A DNA stretch of 64,000 nt from CAYTGM01 sp964437365 (GTDB lineage: Bacteria; Sumerlaeota; Sumerlaeia; SLMS01). The stretch is from assembly GCA_964437365.1 (NCBI GenBank), contig CAYTGM010000023.1, forward strand, positions 1-64,000, read 5' to 3'. Shown in pieces: positions 45,437-53,962 of the stretch (position 1 is the stretch's first letter; every line of letters starts with the position of its first letter). The notes below the pieces were generated by a model, which ran no database searches, was not told the DNA's origin, and saw nothing but the letters and a program-made list of their open reading frames with translations. Made by a program: the position numbers and the translations under genes.

Positions 45437-45474
45437 TCTGGCATCCTGAATCCTTATTACAGAGAGAAAACACC

Positions 45475-46602
45475 ATGTTTATTTTGAGACTTATAGCACT
45501 TTCCCTGTTGATGTTCGCATTTACAGGAACTCTGAACGCCGGAGATATGATGGATTACAGGCAGAAAATGAAAGCAGCCGGGTGGGAACCTGCAGAAGAA
45601 GGTGTCCACCAGACTGACTGGTCGAAACCCGCATTCCCCTTTGATGAGTTGATCTACTCATGGTCGGCGAAGCTGGAAGATGGAGAAGGGTTTCGCGTCT
45701 ATCTTCAAGTTAAAATGCAGGATGAGTCAGAGTCACCATGGCTATACGGAGGCTATTGGGGAGAAGTTCAGAAAATTGAAGAAGACAGGAAGAACCCTAC
45801 TTTCGACCATGGTACTGTATATATGGATCAGTTAATCTTGAAGAAGAAAGCCAGTGAGTTTCGGTTCTCGATCAAGAGCACAGGATCAGAAGAACTGAAA
45901 AACTTTCCGGATCTTTACGTGATTACTTCTGATAACGACAGGGTTGCCGAACTGGAGAACTATGGCCCAACGGATAGAACAGAGTTCGAGTCGGTTATCT
46001 ATGATCTTCCGCTCAGAAAGCAGGAAGATTCGAAGGGGAACTATACGCCTGATCGATGTCAGTCGGCAGCAGTTGCTTCGGCGATGGAATATTTCGGAAC
46101 CTCACTCAATCTCGAAGATATTATTGCCTGGACCAACGATGACGAGTACGACTACCCGGGGATCTGGCCACGAACACTCGGCGCCGCGACCCAACAGGGC
46201 TTTGAGGCGTACATCGACCGGTTCCGCAATTGGGATCGAGTTCTGAAAACCCTTGAAGAAGGAAAGATTATTCTCTGCTCAATTGAATTTGGAGAAGATA
46301 TCAAAGGGGTCGAGTATCCCCCCTACCCTCGAATCGGCGGCCACATCGTTGTATTGAACGGAATCACCGATGATGGAAGAGTTGTCATTACTGATTCAGC
46401 ACTAGGCGAAAACGAGAAGGGCTACCGCTGCCAATGGCTCCGAAAAGACTTTGAGAAGGTCTGGATGCTTTCCAAGGGCGGTGTCGGGATGGTTGTCGCC
46501 CCTCCAGACGATTTTGAAAAGCAAATGATCGACGAGCTTCCTGAATTTCCCTATGAAGAAAGAAAGAAGATCATGGAACAGGCAATGGCAGATGCTGAAT
46601 AG
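45475..46602 (+). CDS. Secreted C39-like putative cysteine peptidase
   Basis: A signal peptide (MFILRLIALSLLMFAFTGTLNA) leads to a 375-residue protein. The first half (about 25-180) is a beta-rich accessory domain. The second half has a papain-like pattern of the C39_2 type: nucleophile C195 in PDRCQSAAVASAMEYFG, the histidine near 289 in GGHIVVLNG, and an aspartate near 306 in ITDSALGENE. The usual oxyanion glutamine six residues before the cysteine is not seen, so activity is uncertain. It ends with a charged helix. It is the third gene of the glycosidase/PHP group, separated by 38 bp from the PHP gene. Confidence 0.8.
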   Translation: MFILRLIALSLLMFAFTGTLNAGDMMDYRQKMKAAGWEPAEEGVHQTDWSKPAFPFDELIYSWSAKLEDGEGFRVYLQVKMQDESESPWLYGGYWGEVQKIEEDRKNPTFDHGTVYMDQLILKKKASEFRFSIKSTGSEELKNFPDLYVITSDNDRVAELENYGPTDRTEFESVIYDLPLRKQEDSKGNYTPDRCQSAAVASAMEYFGTSLNLEDIIAWTNDDEYDYPGIWPRTLGAATQQGFEAYIDRFRNWDRVLKTLEEGKIILCSIEFGEDIKGVEYPPYPRIGGHIVVLNGITDDGRVVITDSALGENEKGYRCQWLRKDFEKVWMLSKGGVGMVVAPPDDFEKQMIDELPEFPYEERKKIMEQAMADAE

Positions 46603-46716
46603 GTTGTCTCCTTTCATTCTCAAATGCACATAAAGAAGCCCAATTTGAGTCTCTAATTGAGACAGAGATGCTCAATATGTCACCAATTGCATAAATTCTT
46701 CCCCAGAAAAGATCTC

Positions 46717-46968
46717 ATGACTCAGCCCGATTTATCACATATTTCTGCGCAGCTGGACATCAGATTAGACGTTTGTCCGATGACCTTCGTGAAGACGACA
46801 CTTGAGCTGGAAGAGCTGGAAGCCGGGGATATCCTTGAAGTACAGCTACGTGAAGGCGAACCGCTGGCGAATGTGACTCGCTCCTGTGAGGAGGAAGGGC
46901 ACTCGGTCCTGAGGAAAGAAAAGATTGAAGGACCCTATTGGAAAATCTACATCAAAAAAAGTGAGTGA
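46717..46968 (+). CDS. TusA-family sulfur-carrier-like protein
   Basis: An 83-residue SirA/TusA-fold protein. The conserved Cys-Pro pair lies in RLDVCPMTFVKTTLELEEL, the position of the persulfide-carrying cysteine. The following LEAGDILEVQLREGEPLANVTRSCEEEGHSV is the usual strand-helix ending. TusA relays sulfur for 2-thiouridine in tRNA and other uses. The ATG at 46717 gives the normal family length; longer readings to 46657 add an unrelated leader. No other sulfur-relay gene is near. Confidence 0.88.
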   Translation: MTQPDLSHISAQLDIRLDVCPMTFVKTTLELEELEAGDILEVQLREGEPLANVTRSCEEEGHSVLRKEKIEGPYWKIYIKKSE

Positions 46969-47148
46969 ATAATCATCAAGGAACGTCTGATGGCCTGACA
47001 ATTGCCCTTTTGCGGTCAATTAGGTGGAGTGAATCGATCAGAATTGTTTCTCGTGTCTCCCGGTGATGGATGCCGGGGATACTTAACGGTATACTGATCT
47101 TTTGTTCCACGAACCATCTTGTTTTTGCGAGCCTGACACCCTCCTCTC

Positions 47149-49533
47149 ATGAATTCGGACAATCTCGAGACCCATAAACGCCTCTCAGAGGAGCTGATAC
47201 GGCTCCTCAATCTCGATGAATACTGGGGAGAAGATTTTTTAAACTCGAATCGCCTCCCATTCGACGTGCTCCCTCTGGCTGTCATGATTTGTGGTCCGCT
47301 TGATCTCGATACACCGATTCTCTACGTTAACTCAACCTTCACCGAAATCACCGGCTACGACGCCAAGGAGATCATCGGTCAAAACTGTGAATTCCTGCAC
47401 GGAGAGGAAACTGACCAGGCAACGGTTCAGCTCCTGCATCAATGCCTGGCAGAAGAAAAGCCTTTCAGCGGTTGGATGCTGAATTACACGAAGAGTGGCC
47501 AGAAGTTCTGGAACCGCCTCGTGATGCGCCCCTTCCGTCAGGCCCAGGATTCTCCTGCCTACTATATCGCTCTTTCTGAAGACATTTCTGACCTGGTTAC
47601 AAGCCGCAATAGCCTGCAAGAAGCTCAGGAGCGCTATCAGGCAGCCTATGATTCGGCTCCCATCATCATCTGGCGAGCTGATGTCGACAAGAAGATCGTT
47701 GAGCTGAACCGAGCGTGGAAAGATTTCACAGGTCGGGAAATTGAGCGGGATCTTGGATTTGGATGGACAGAAGTTGTCCACAAAGACGATCTCCCAGCAC
47801 GTGTCAATACGTACAAGTCAAGCTTTGATAAGCATCACAGATTTGAGCTTAAATATCGCATTCTAAGACATGACGGAGAGTATCGCTGGGTAAAGGATTG
47901 TGGAGCACCTACCTATGATCAACAGGGGAGCTTCACGGGGTATATCGGTACATGTATAGATATCACGGATCTACTTCAAAAAAATGACGAGATTGAAGAA
48001 GCAAGAGACAGATATTTGACCCTTCTAAACGGGTTGCCCGATATCGTTTTCAAGATGGATAGAGATGGAGTCATACTGGACCTCCATTCGGCTAATAAGC
48101 TTGTATACGAATATCGTCCCGAAGGATACATTGGGTATCATATTTCAGAGATTTGTCCTCAGGTTTCAGATATAGTTCTTCAATCCATTTCTGAATGTCT
48201 GGACTCTCACTCTGTCGTAGAAAAAGAAGTGGACGCCCATTTTCTGGACAAGGATTGTTCGTTTGAGATCCACTTTTCACCTTCTGAGCGCGACGGCGTT
48301 GTTGTGATCTTTCGAGATATCACTCGTAGAAAGAGTGCAGAATTGGAAAAGGCTCTTCTTCAGAAAAAGTATATACAGCTGCAGAAATTCGAAGGTCTTG
48401 GAGTCCTTGCAGGAGGAATCGCTCACGACTTTAATAATCTTCTTCTAAGCACCATGGGAAGCATCGACATTATCGAGAGGAAATATCAGGACGGAGAAGA
48501 TCTGTCAGAAGAGATAAGAGATATCAGGGCAAGTTCTCGCCGTGCAGCCGATTTATGTCAGCAGCTTCTCGCCTATTCTGGCCAGGGTAAGGTGGATGTT
48601 AAGAGGTTTGATATCAGGCCGCACATCCGGTTCTGCATTGATGCAGTTCGGGAAAAACTGAAAGATGGCCAGAGACTGACAGCAAATGTTGCTGATACAC
48701 CTCTCATTCTGAAAGGCGAAAAAACGCAGATTCAGCAGGTGATCCTCAACGTCATGTTAAATGCCTGGGAAGCACTACGCGGAAAACCAGGAGAGATTCA
48801 GATCGTCGCAGATCATGCGGACCTCAGTATAGAAGAGCTCGCCAAAGCATTCAGGCCAGAAAATGCTGCTCCGGGAAAGTATATATGCATCACGATCAAT
48901 GACACAGGTGAAGGAATGGATCAGGAGCTTCTGACGCGAATCTTCGATCCTTATTTTTCGACAAGAAAAGAAGGGAGAGGTCTTGGACTGTCCGCCGCGG
49001 CAGGAATCATCAGCAACCATGAAGGTGCTCTCAACATCAAGTCAATTCCGGGTGATGGAACGCGTATATCCATATATTTTCCTTTTCTTGATCAGTCGGA
49101 CGACCATGAAAGATCGTTGATTGCCCCCATCGACCAGGAGGACACGTCCGGAAAAACGCCAAAAACAGTTCTCTTCGCTGATGATGAGGATATTGTTCGA
49201 AAAGTTACCCGAAAAATTCTTGAGCATTATGGCTACGTGGTTATCTCCGCCCGGGATGGAGCTGAAGCGCTCAAGGTTTATCACGAACATCGCGACACGA
49301 TCGACCTTTGTATCTTCGACGTGGTTATGCCCGAAATGAATGGGGTAGAACTCTCCACTAAGATTCACGAAGAAGATCCGAATCTTCCAATTCTTCTCTC
49401 CAGCGGTTACAGTAAATCTGAGGTCATCGAAGAAGCTATGACCCGTGATAAAGTGCTCTTTATTCAAAAACCCTACATATCAGGTGATCTAATTGCCAAA
49501 GTTGAAGAGCTTCTTCTTCTCGCATCAAATTGA
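47149..49533 (+). CDS. Hybrid histidine kinase with LOV-like PAS domain, two PAS domains and receiver
   Basis: This 794-residue cytoplasmic sensor has no membrane segment. A LOV-like PAS domain (about 38-150) has GQNCEFLHG with C80, at the position of the flavin-adduct cysteine, and LNYTKSGQKFWNRL. However, the conserved arginines and FLQG glutamine that hold FMN are replaced (E81, H84), and the signalling glutamine aligns with S143. PAS domains follow at about 158-280 and 285-395. The kinase core has H426 in GIAHDFNN, N-box QVILNVMLNAWEAL, and GEGMD/GRGLGLS nucleotide boxes. A receiver domain follows with phospho-acceptor D724 (FDVVMPEMNG). It lies 142 bp upstream of the BMC gene on the same strand. 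Confidence 0.92.
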   Translation: MNSDNLETHKRLSEELIRLLNLDEYWGEDFLNSNRLPFDVLPLAVMICGPLDLDTPILYVNSTFTEITGYDAKEIIGQNCEFLHGEETDQATVQLLHQCLAEEKPFSGWMLNYTKSGQKFWNRLVMRPFRQAQDSPAYYIALSEDISDLVTSRNSLQEAQERYQAAYDSAPIIIWRADVDKKIVELNRAWKDFTGREIERDLGFGWTEVVHKDDLPARVNTYKSSFDKHHRFELKYRILRHDGEYRWVKDCGAPTYDQQGSFTGYIGTCIDITDLLQKNDEIEEARDRYLTLLNGLPDIVFKMDRDGVILDLHSANKLVYEYRPEGYIGYHISEICPQVSDIVLQSISECLDSHSVVEKEVDAHFLDKDCSFEIHFSPSERDGVVVIFRDITRRKSAELEKALLQKKYIQLQKFEGLGVLAGGIAHDFNNLLLSTMGSIDIIERKYQDGEDLSEEIRDIRASSRRAADLCQQLLAYSGQGKVDVKRFDIRPHIRFCIDAVREKLKDGQRLTANVADTPLILKGEKTQIQQVILNVMLNAWEALRGKPGEIQIVADHADLSIEELAKAFRPENAAPGKYICITINDTGEGMDQELLTRIFDPYFSTRKEGRGLGLSAAAGIISNHEGALNIKSIPGDGTRISIYFPFLDQSDDHERSLIAPIDQEDTSGKTPKTVLFADDEDIVRKVTRKILEHYGYVVISARDGAEALKVYHEHRDTIDLCIFDVVMPEMNGVELSTKIHEEDPNLPILLSSGYSKSEVIEEAMTRDKVLFIQKPYISGDLIAKVEELLLLASN

Positions 49534-49675
49534 TCCCTCGACATTTAAGCCTTCTTAAGCACAAATTCACCTTTTCCTTGTGGTCCTGCCCGGATCAGAA
49601 AGATTGTCATTGTCTCTCTGAAGATGACATGGCGTGTTATTTCATTGTGAATGACTGAAGAAAGGTTACTTACTC

Positions 49676-50557
49676 ATGCCCAAAGCGTATGGTTTCGTGG
49701 AAACGAAAGGGTTTACCGGAGGCGTTGAAGCCACCGATGCCATGAACAAAGCCGCTGCCGTTGATTTTGTCCGACGTGTGGACATCGGCGGAGGCTTCGT
49801 CACCACACTCACGATGGGCGACGTTGGTGGCGTCAAAGCCAGTGTTGACGCTGGTACCATGGCTGCCCGCCGCGTCGGAGAAGTAACATCCGCTCATGTC
49901 ATTCCTAATCTTCACGATCAGGTAGCCACGCGAATTCTGGACGATGAAACACACTCCGAACTCGATCCTTCCATGAACGCTCTCGGAATGATCGAGACAG
50001 TTGGTCTGGTTCCCATGATCGAAGCAGCCGATGCTGCTGCTAAAGCTGCTCAGATCGAGATTGTTCACAAGCTCTGGATCGGAGCCGGCTACGCCATTGT
50101 TCTTTTCCGTGGAGATGTCGCCGCTGTAAAAGCTGCTACTGATGCAGGAGCCTCAAACGCCGCGAAGATTGGAAAGGTCATCGCCTCACATGTGATTCCT
50201 TCGCCACATCGTTCTCTGTCCAAGCCTCTTCCTGTAGGGCCGATCGCTTCCAACGGAAAAGCTTCCGACGACAAAACAGATGGTGATGCTCTTGGTTTTA
50301 TCGAGACTAAAGGTTTTTCTGCTCTCGTGGCCGCCAGCGACGCAGCCGTCAAAGCAGCCCGTACTCAGTGCCTCGGCTTTCAGAAAGTCGGATCTGCGCT
50401 TGTGACGACTGTCCTTCAAGGCGATATCGCTGCTGTGAAGGCCTCCGTCGATGCAGGAGCTTCTGAAGCACGCCGTGTTGGAGAACTCGTCAGCGTGCAC
50501 GTGATCCCTCGTCCGCACGACGCCGCGAATGATTACAGTTTCCCGACGGGCCGCTGA
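49676..50557 (+). CDS. Bacterial microcompartment shell protein with three tandem BMC domains
   Basis: The 293-residue protein is made of three complete BMC (PF00936-type) domains: about 4-80, 102-178 and 205-281. Each starts A-x-G-x-I/V-E-T-x-G, contains the edge lysine used for tiling (K25, K123, K226), a pore-loop motif (IGGG 37-40, IGAG 135-138, VGSA 238-241), the GDVxxVKAxxDAG segment and the closing HVIPxxH. The order of elements is the canonical, non-permuted one. Known shell proteins have one domain (hexamers) or two (trimers); three would need two chains per pseudohexagon. Linkers are about 22-26 residues. No other shell, signature enzyme or pentameric cap gene lies in this window. 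A zinc-ribbon gene follows by 128 bp. Confidence 0.93.
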   Translation: MPKAYGFVETKGFTGGVEATDAMNKAAAVDFVRRVDIGGGFVTTLTMGDVGGVKASVDAGTMAARRVGEVTSAHVIPNLHDQVATRILDDETHSELDPSMNALGMIETVGLVPMIEAADAAAKAAQIEIVHKLWIGAGYAIVLFRGDVAAVKAATDAGASNAAKIGKVIASHVIPSPHRSLSKPLPVGPIASNGKASDDKTDGDALGFIETKGFSALVAASDAAVKAARTQCLGFQKVGSALVTTVLQGDIAAVKASVDAGASEARRVGELVSVHVIPRPHDAANDYSFPTGR

Positions 50558-50685
50558 ACGAAACGGCGCTGCCTTTTCTTTTTCACACAACCTGAAACGA
50601 AATAACTTGTCTCTGTAACAGGGACCGGGCTGGTCTGATTTTCAGTCAAACTCATTGATAATCCTTCCACCAGGAGATCTCCGTC

Positions 50686-50913
50686 ATGGATCGATGCCCT
50701 TACTGCGCTCAGCCTCTTGAGATCGTACAGGTTCACGGACACGGACAATGTGCCACCTGCCATACAAACATTCAGCCCTGCTGCTCAGGCGAAATGCTGG
50801 AGGCAGCAATCCCGCTCTCCCGAGAAGAGGCAGGTGAGCGCAGATGTGCGCTGATGAGGAATGGAACTGATGGAACCGAAGTCTCTGGCAGTGCTTCCGA
50901 CTGTCCTGATTAG
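50686..50913 (+). CDS. Small zinc-ribbon protein
   Basis: The 75-residue protein has a C4-x2-C7, C22-x2-C25 ribbon, extra histidines at 17, 19 and 26 and a Cys-Cys pair at 32-33, followed by a charged helix and a probably unfolded tail. AGGAG lies nine bases before the ATG, a good ribosome-binding site. It follows the triple-BMC gene on the same strand and may be co-transcribed. A role in metal sensing or in the compartment is inference only. I do not recognise a named family. Confidence 0.7.
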   Translation: MDRCPYCAQPLEIVQVHGHGQCATCHTNIQPCCSGEMLEAAIPLSREEAGERRCALMRNGTDGTEVSGSASDCPD

Positions 50914-51286
50914 GGATACTTTTGAGAGTTCTTGTCGAACCCCTGCCAGGGTTCTTGCCTTTAAATTCTCGATACCCATAGTAGGCCTGTGAGGCCAACT
51001 ATGGGCTATGACCTCTAACTGCTACCGCAGTATTTATTTTTATTCGTAGTCCTCGTGGTTGATTCGCACGAGCTGAAATGTCACGTAAGGTTACACCGAT
51101 CGTTGTCGTGGTCGTTGTCAGGCGGATACTTCCGCCGGTTGTCGTCGTCGGTTGTTAAAACTGTACAGGTGTCCAGCTACGCTCTGATTCATCGACTTCT
51201 ACAGATGAACAAGGGGATGCTGAATGACCGTCTATCGTACAATTATAATTTACTGCCGACAACAACTGGATAGGTTCCGAGGCACC
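50914..51286. other. 373-bp region with five successive hairpins
   Basis: No gene is visible. In order: GAACCC/GGGTTC (50937-50954); a long stem CCCATAGT-a-GGCCT/AGGCC-a-ACTATGGG (50975-51005) with a 3-base loop; ACTGC/GCAGT (51018-51031) followed by ATTTATTTTTATT, a possible terminator of the zinc-ribbon gene; CTCGTG/CACGAG (51052-51072); and GGCGGA/TCCGCC (51121-51136) with a 4-base loop. The 51100-51155 stretch is GTCGTTG-rich. The long stem is well beyond chance; the short ones are not individually. Confidence 0.6.
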
Positions 51287-52960
51287 CTACACGATGCGTC
51301 GATACTTCGACCGGCGATCTTCGAAGAGTTTTGATCCCAGCTCTTTCTCGCGCCACGCTTCGTACTCTTCGTAATTGCCTTCGTACCAGCGTACCATCCC
51401 GTCGCCCTCAAAGGCCAGGGTATGGGTGCATATACGGTTGAGGAAGAAACGATCGTGAGAGATCACCAGCACACATCCTGAGAAGTTCAAAATCGCTTCT
51501 TCAAGAAGGCGCAGCGTATTGACGTCGAGATCGTTCGTCGGCTCATCCAGCAGCAGGACGTTGCCACCTTCGCGGAGCAGCTTTGCAAGGTTGGCTCGGT
51601 TTCTTTCACCGCCCGAGAAATCTTTCACCGACTTCTGCTGGTCGGAACCCTTGAATCCAAATCGTGAAAGGTACTGACGAACGGGAATCATACGATTGCC
51701 GACTTGAATCTCGTCGTTCCCGCCACCGATTTCATCAACGATGGTCTGATCGCCTTCAAGAGAAGAACGTTCCTGATCCACATAACTCATCTTCACGGTT
51801 TTCCCGACAACCACTTCCCCTGAATCTGGCTTCTCATCGCCAACGATCATCTTGAAGAGTGTTGTCTTACCGGCGCCGTTGGGTCCGATCACTCCGACAA
51901 CACCCGCTTTCGGCAGGCTGAAGTCCAGATCTTTGATCAGCTCGACATCCTTATAGCCTTTGGTCACACCCTTGAACTCGATGACCTGATCGCCAAGGTG
52001 CTCAGCCGGAGCGATTTGAATCACGGCCGAGTCTTTCTCGCTGGCCGTTTTCTCCTCGGCAACAAGTCGCTCGTACTCAGAGAGACGATTGCGCTGGAGC
52101 TCGTGACGGTCTGAATTGCTCATGCGGATCCACTTCAGCTCGCGGTCGAGAGCCTTCCGACGCGGCGTGTCTTTCTTTTCTTCTCCAGCGAGCTTTGCCA
52201 GCTTCTGCTCGATCCAGGAGGAATAATTTCCTTCGAAAGGAATGCCTGCGCCGTGGTCCAGCTCGAGAATCCACTTGGTAATATTATCGAGAAAGTACCG
52301 GTCGTGAGTAACGATGATCACGGTTCCCGGATAGTCGGCGAGCTGCTGCTCAAGCCAGTCAACGGTTACCGGGTCGAGGTGGTTGGTGGGCTCGTCGAGA
52401 AGCAGGAGGTCCGGCTTTTCCATGAGAGCTCGCGCAAGCGCCACACGACGCTTCTCTCCACCGGAAAGATTCTTCACTTCGCGGTCATCGGGAGGAAGAA
52501 CCAGCGCTTCACTGGCCTGTGCGATGGTCTGATCCAGCTCCCACGCGTTCGCCGCATCCAGCTTATCCTGAAGCTCGGACATGCGGTTCATCAGCTTGTC
52601 CATGTCCTCGTCTGACATCTCTTCGCCCATTTTGGCGGTGATCTCATCGTACTCGGCGAGATCCTTCATGGTCTGACCAAACGCCAGCTCGAGGTTTTCT
52701 TTAACGGTCTTATCTTCGTCCAGCTTAGGTTCCTGGGGAACATAGCCGCGGCGATACCCCTTTGAAAGGTCCGCCTGCCCCTGAAAATCGTCGTCTTTGC
52801 CTCCCATAATGCGCAGGACTGTCGACTTACCAGAACCGTTCTCGCCAACGATTCCAATCTTTGCACCTGGGAAAAAGCAGAGGTTGATGTTCTTCAAAAC
52901 CTGCTTCTGCCCGTAATATTTATTCAAACCAAGCATGGTAAAGATATACTGTTCAGCCAT
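51287..52960 (-). CDS. ettA: ABC-F translation factor, EttA type
   Basis: EttA is a soluble ABC-F ATPase that binds the ribosomal E site and gates early elongation according to the ADP/ATP ratio. The 557-residue length is standard. The two Walker A motifs are GENGSGKS and GPNGAGKT, the signatures LSGGEKRR and FSGGERNR, and the Walker B motifs LLLLDEPTNHLD and VLLLDEPTNDLD. The linker is charged, and EttA-specific phrases such as TMLGLNKYYGQKQVLKNI and NSDRHELQRNRLSEYE are present. The start is the ATG at 52960 (MAEQYIFTM). It is convergent with the BMC/zinc-ribbon genes and divergent from the CofE-like gene. Confidence 0.95.
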   Translation of the reverse strand: MAEQYIFTMLGLNKYYGQKQVLKNINLCFFPGAKIGIVGENGSGKSTVLRIMGGKDDDFQGQADLSKGYRRGYVPQEPKLDEDKTVKENLELAFGQTMKDLAEYDEITAKMGEEMSDEDMDKLMNRMSELQDKLDAANAWELDQTIAQASEALVLPPDDREVKNLSGGEKRRVALARALMEKPDLLLLDEPTNHLDPVTVDWLEQQLADYPGTVIIVTHDRYFLDNITKWILELDHGAGIPFEGNYSSWIEQKLAKLAGEEKKDTPRRKALDRELKWIRMSNSDRHELQRNRLSEYERLVAEEKTASEKDSAVIQIAPAEHLGDQVIEFKGVTKGYKDVELIKDLDFSLPKAGVVGVIGPNGAGKTTLFKMIVGDEKPDSGEVVVGKTVKMSYVDQERSSLEGDQTIVDEIGGGNDEIQVGNRMIPVRQYLSRFGFKGSDQQKSVKDFSGGERNRANLAKLLREGGNVLLLDEPTNDLDVNTLRLLEEAILNFSGCVLVISHDRFFLNRICTHTLAFEGDGMVRWYEGNYEEYEAWREKELGSKLFEDRRSKYRRIV

Positions 52961-53057
52961 TTTTAGATACCGATCTCCTGAGAGGACATGTGATGGGCAG
53001 ACCTTGTGAGAGAGCCCCGGCCGACGCAAAGGATAAAAATAGTGGATCCACACCAGA

Positions 53058-53116
53058 TGACGGACGTCTGTCCGACGTCTTATCTACGTCTTACCTACGA
53101 CTCGAGACGTCCGTCA
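53058..53116 (+). repeat. 59-bp palindromic dispersed element, copy 2
   Basis: It matches 14795-14853 at 58 of 59 positions, with the single change G to T in the ATCGACG/ATCTACG part. It has the same terminal inverted repeats TGACGGACGTC/GACGTCCGTCA and the same related upstream 22 bp (from AAAATAGTG). It lies in the divergent region between the EttA-type and CofE-like genes. Confidence 0.9.
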
Positions 53117-53227
53117 GATGTCGACATGATATCGGGATGAGGTCGAACACCCGGTGAGAAGCATCTTGACGTTGTTTCACCTCATCATCATTCATGGGCA
53201 AAACTACCCTATACAGGTAAACCCGTT

Positions 53228-53962
53228 ATGAGTACCGCTGCTCCCGCTGAACTGATCCCCAACGTTTCCAATTCCCTTAAGGCGAACCCCAATCGCCGAC
53301 TCGATATTACCGTAGATTCGAAAGTCTATCTCCGAGTTCCCATCAAGACTGATATTCTGACGCCAGAATCTGATCTAATCGAAGCCATCCGCGAGTTCGC
53401 CGTTCCGCATGCATCTTCTGGTGATGTACTTTTCATCAGCGAGAAGGCTGTTGCCGTGACTCAAGGTCGTGCCATTCCAGAAGACCAGCTGAAGATCGGA
53501 CTCACCGCAAAGATTCTCTGGAGATGTGTTGCAAACGTCCCCTACGGAATCGGCCTGAGACGTCCATCATCTATGCAATGTGCGGTGAACGAATGTGGTG
53601 CACCTCGTATCTGGGTGGCAGCGATTATCGGAGCTCTCGGAAAACTGGTCGGACGTAAAGGCGACTTCTATCGCGTCGCTGGACCTCAGGCAGCAACCAT
53701 CGACGCCGCAACCACTTCTCCGTTGCAGCCCGACTGCGTTATTCTGGGTCCCAAGGACCCCGATAAGGTCGCGAAAGATGTCTATGCACAAACAGGACTC
53801 CCATGCGCGATTGTCGATGTGAACGATGTCGGCGGATCATGGGTTCTTGGATCCAGCGGTGGCTTCGAAAAGAGTGTTGTCGAAAAAGCCCTTAAAGATA
53901 ATCCGCTCGGCCAGGGCACTGAGTGTACACCGATGGGTCTCCTCAGAAAACAGAAGGCCTGA
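53228..53962 (+). CDS. CofE-like (F420-0:gamma-glutamyl ligase family) protein
   Basis: The 244-residue protein fits the CofE fold, which in methanogens and actinobacteria adds glutamates to coenzyme F420. The segment GDVLFISEKAVAVTQGR near residue 63 is the most telling. VRIWVAAIIGALGKLVGRKGDFYRV-like APRIWVAAIIGALGKLVG follows, and then PDCVILGPKDPDKVAKDV and AIVDVNDVGGSWVLGSS. There is no FbiB-type fusion. Other F420 genes are not in the window, so it may instead belong to the uncharacterised bacterial branch of this family. Two perfect hairpins follow its stop. Confidence 0.8.
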   Translation: MSTAAPAELIPNVSNSLKANPNRRLDITVDSKVYLRVPIKTDILTPESDLIEAIREFAVPHASSGDVLFISEKAVAVTQGRAIPEDQLKIGLTAKILWRCVANVPYGIGLRRPSSMQCAVNECGAPRIWVAAIIGALGKLVGRKGDFYRVAGPQAATIDAATTSPLQPDCVILGPKDPDKVAKDVYAQTGLPCAIVDVNDVGGSWVLGSSGGFEKSVVEKALKDNPLGQGTECTPMGLLRKQKA

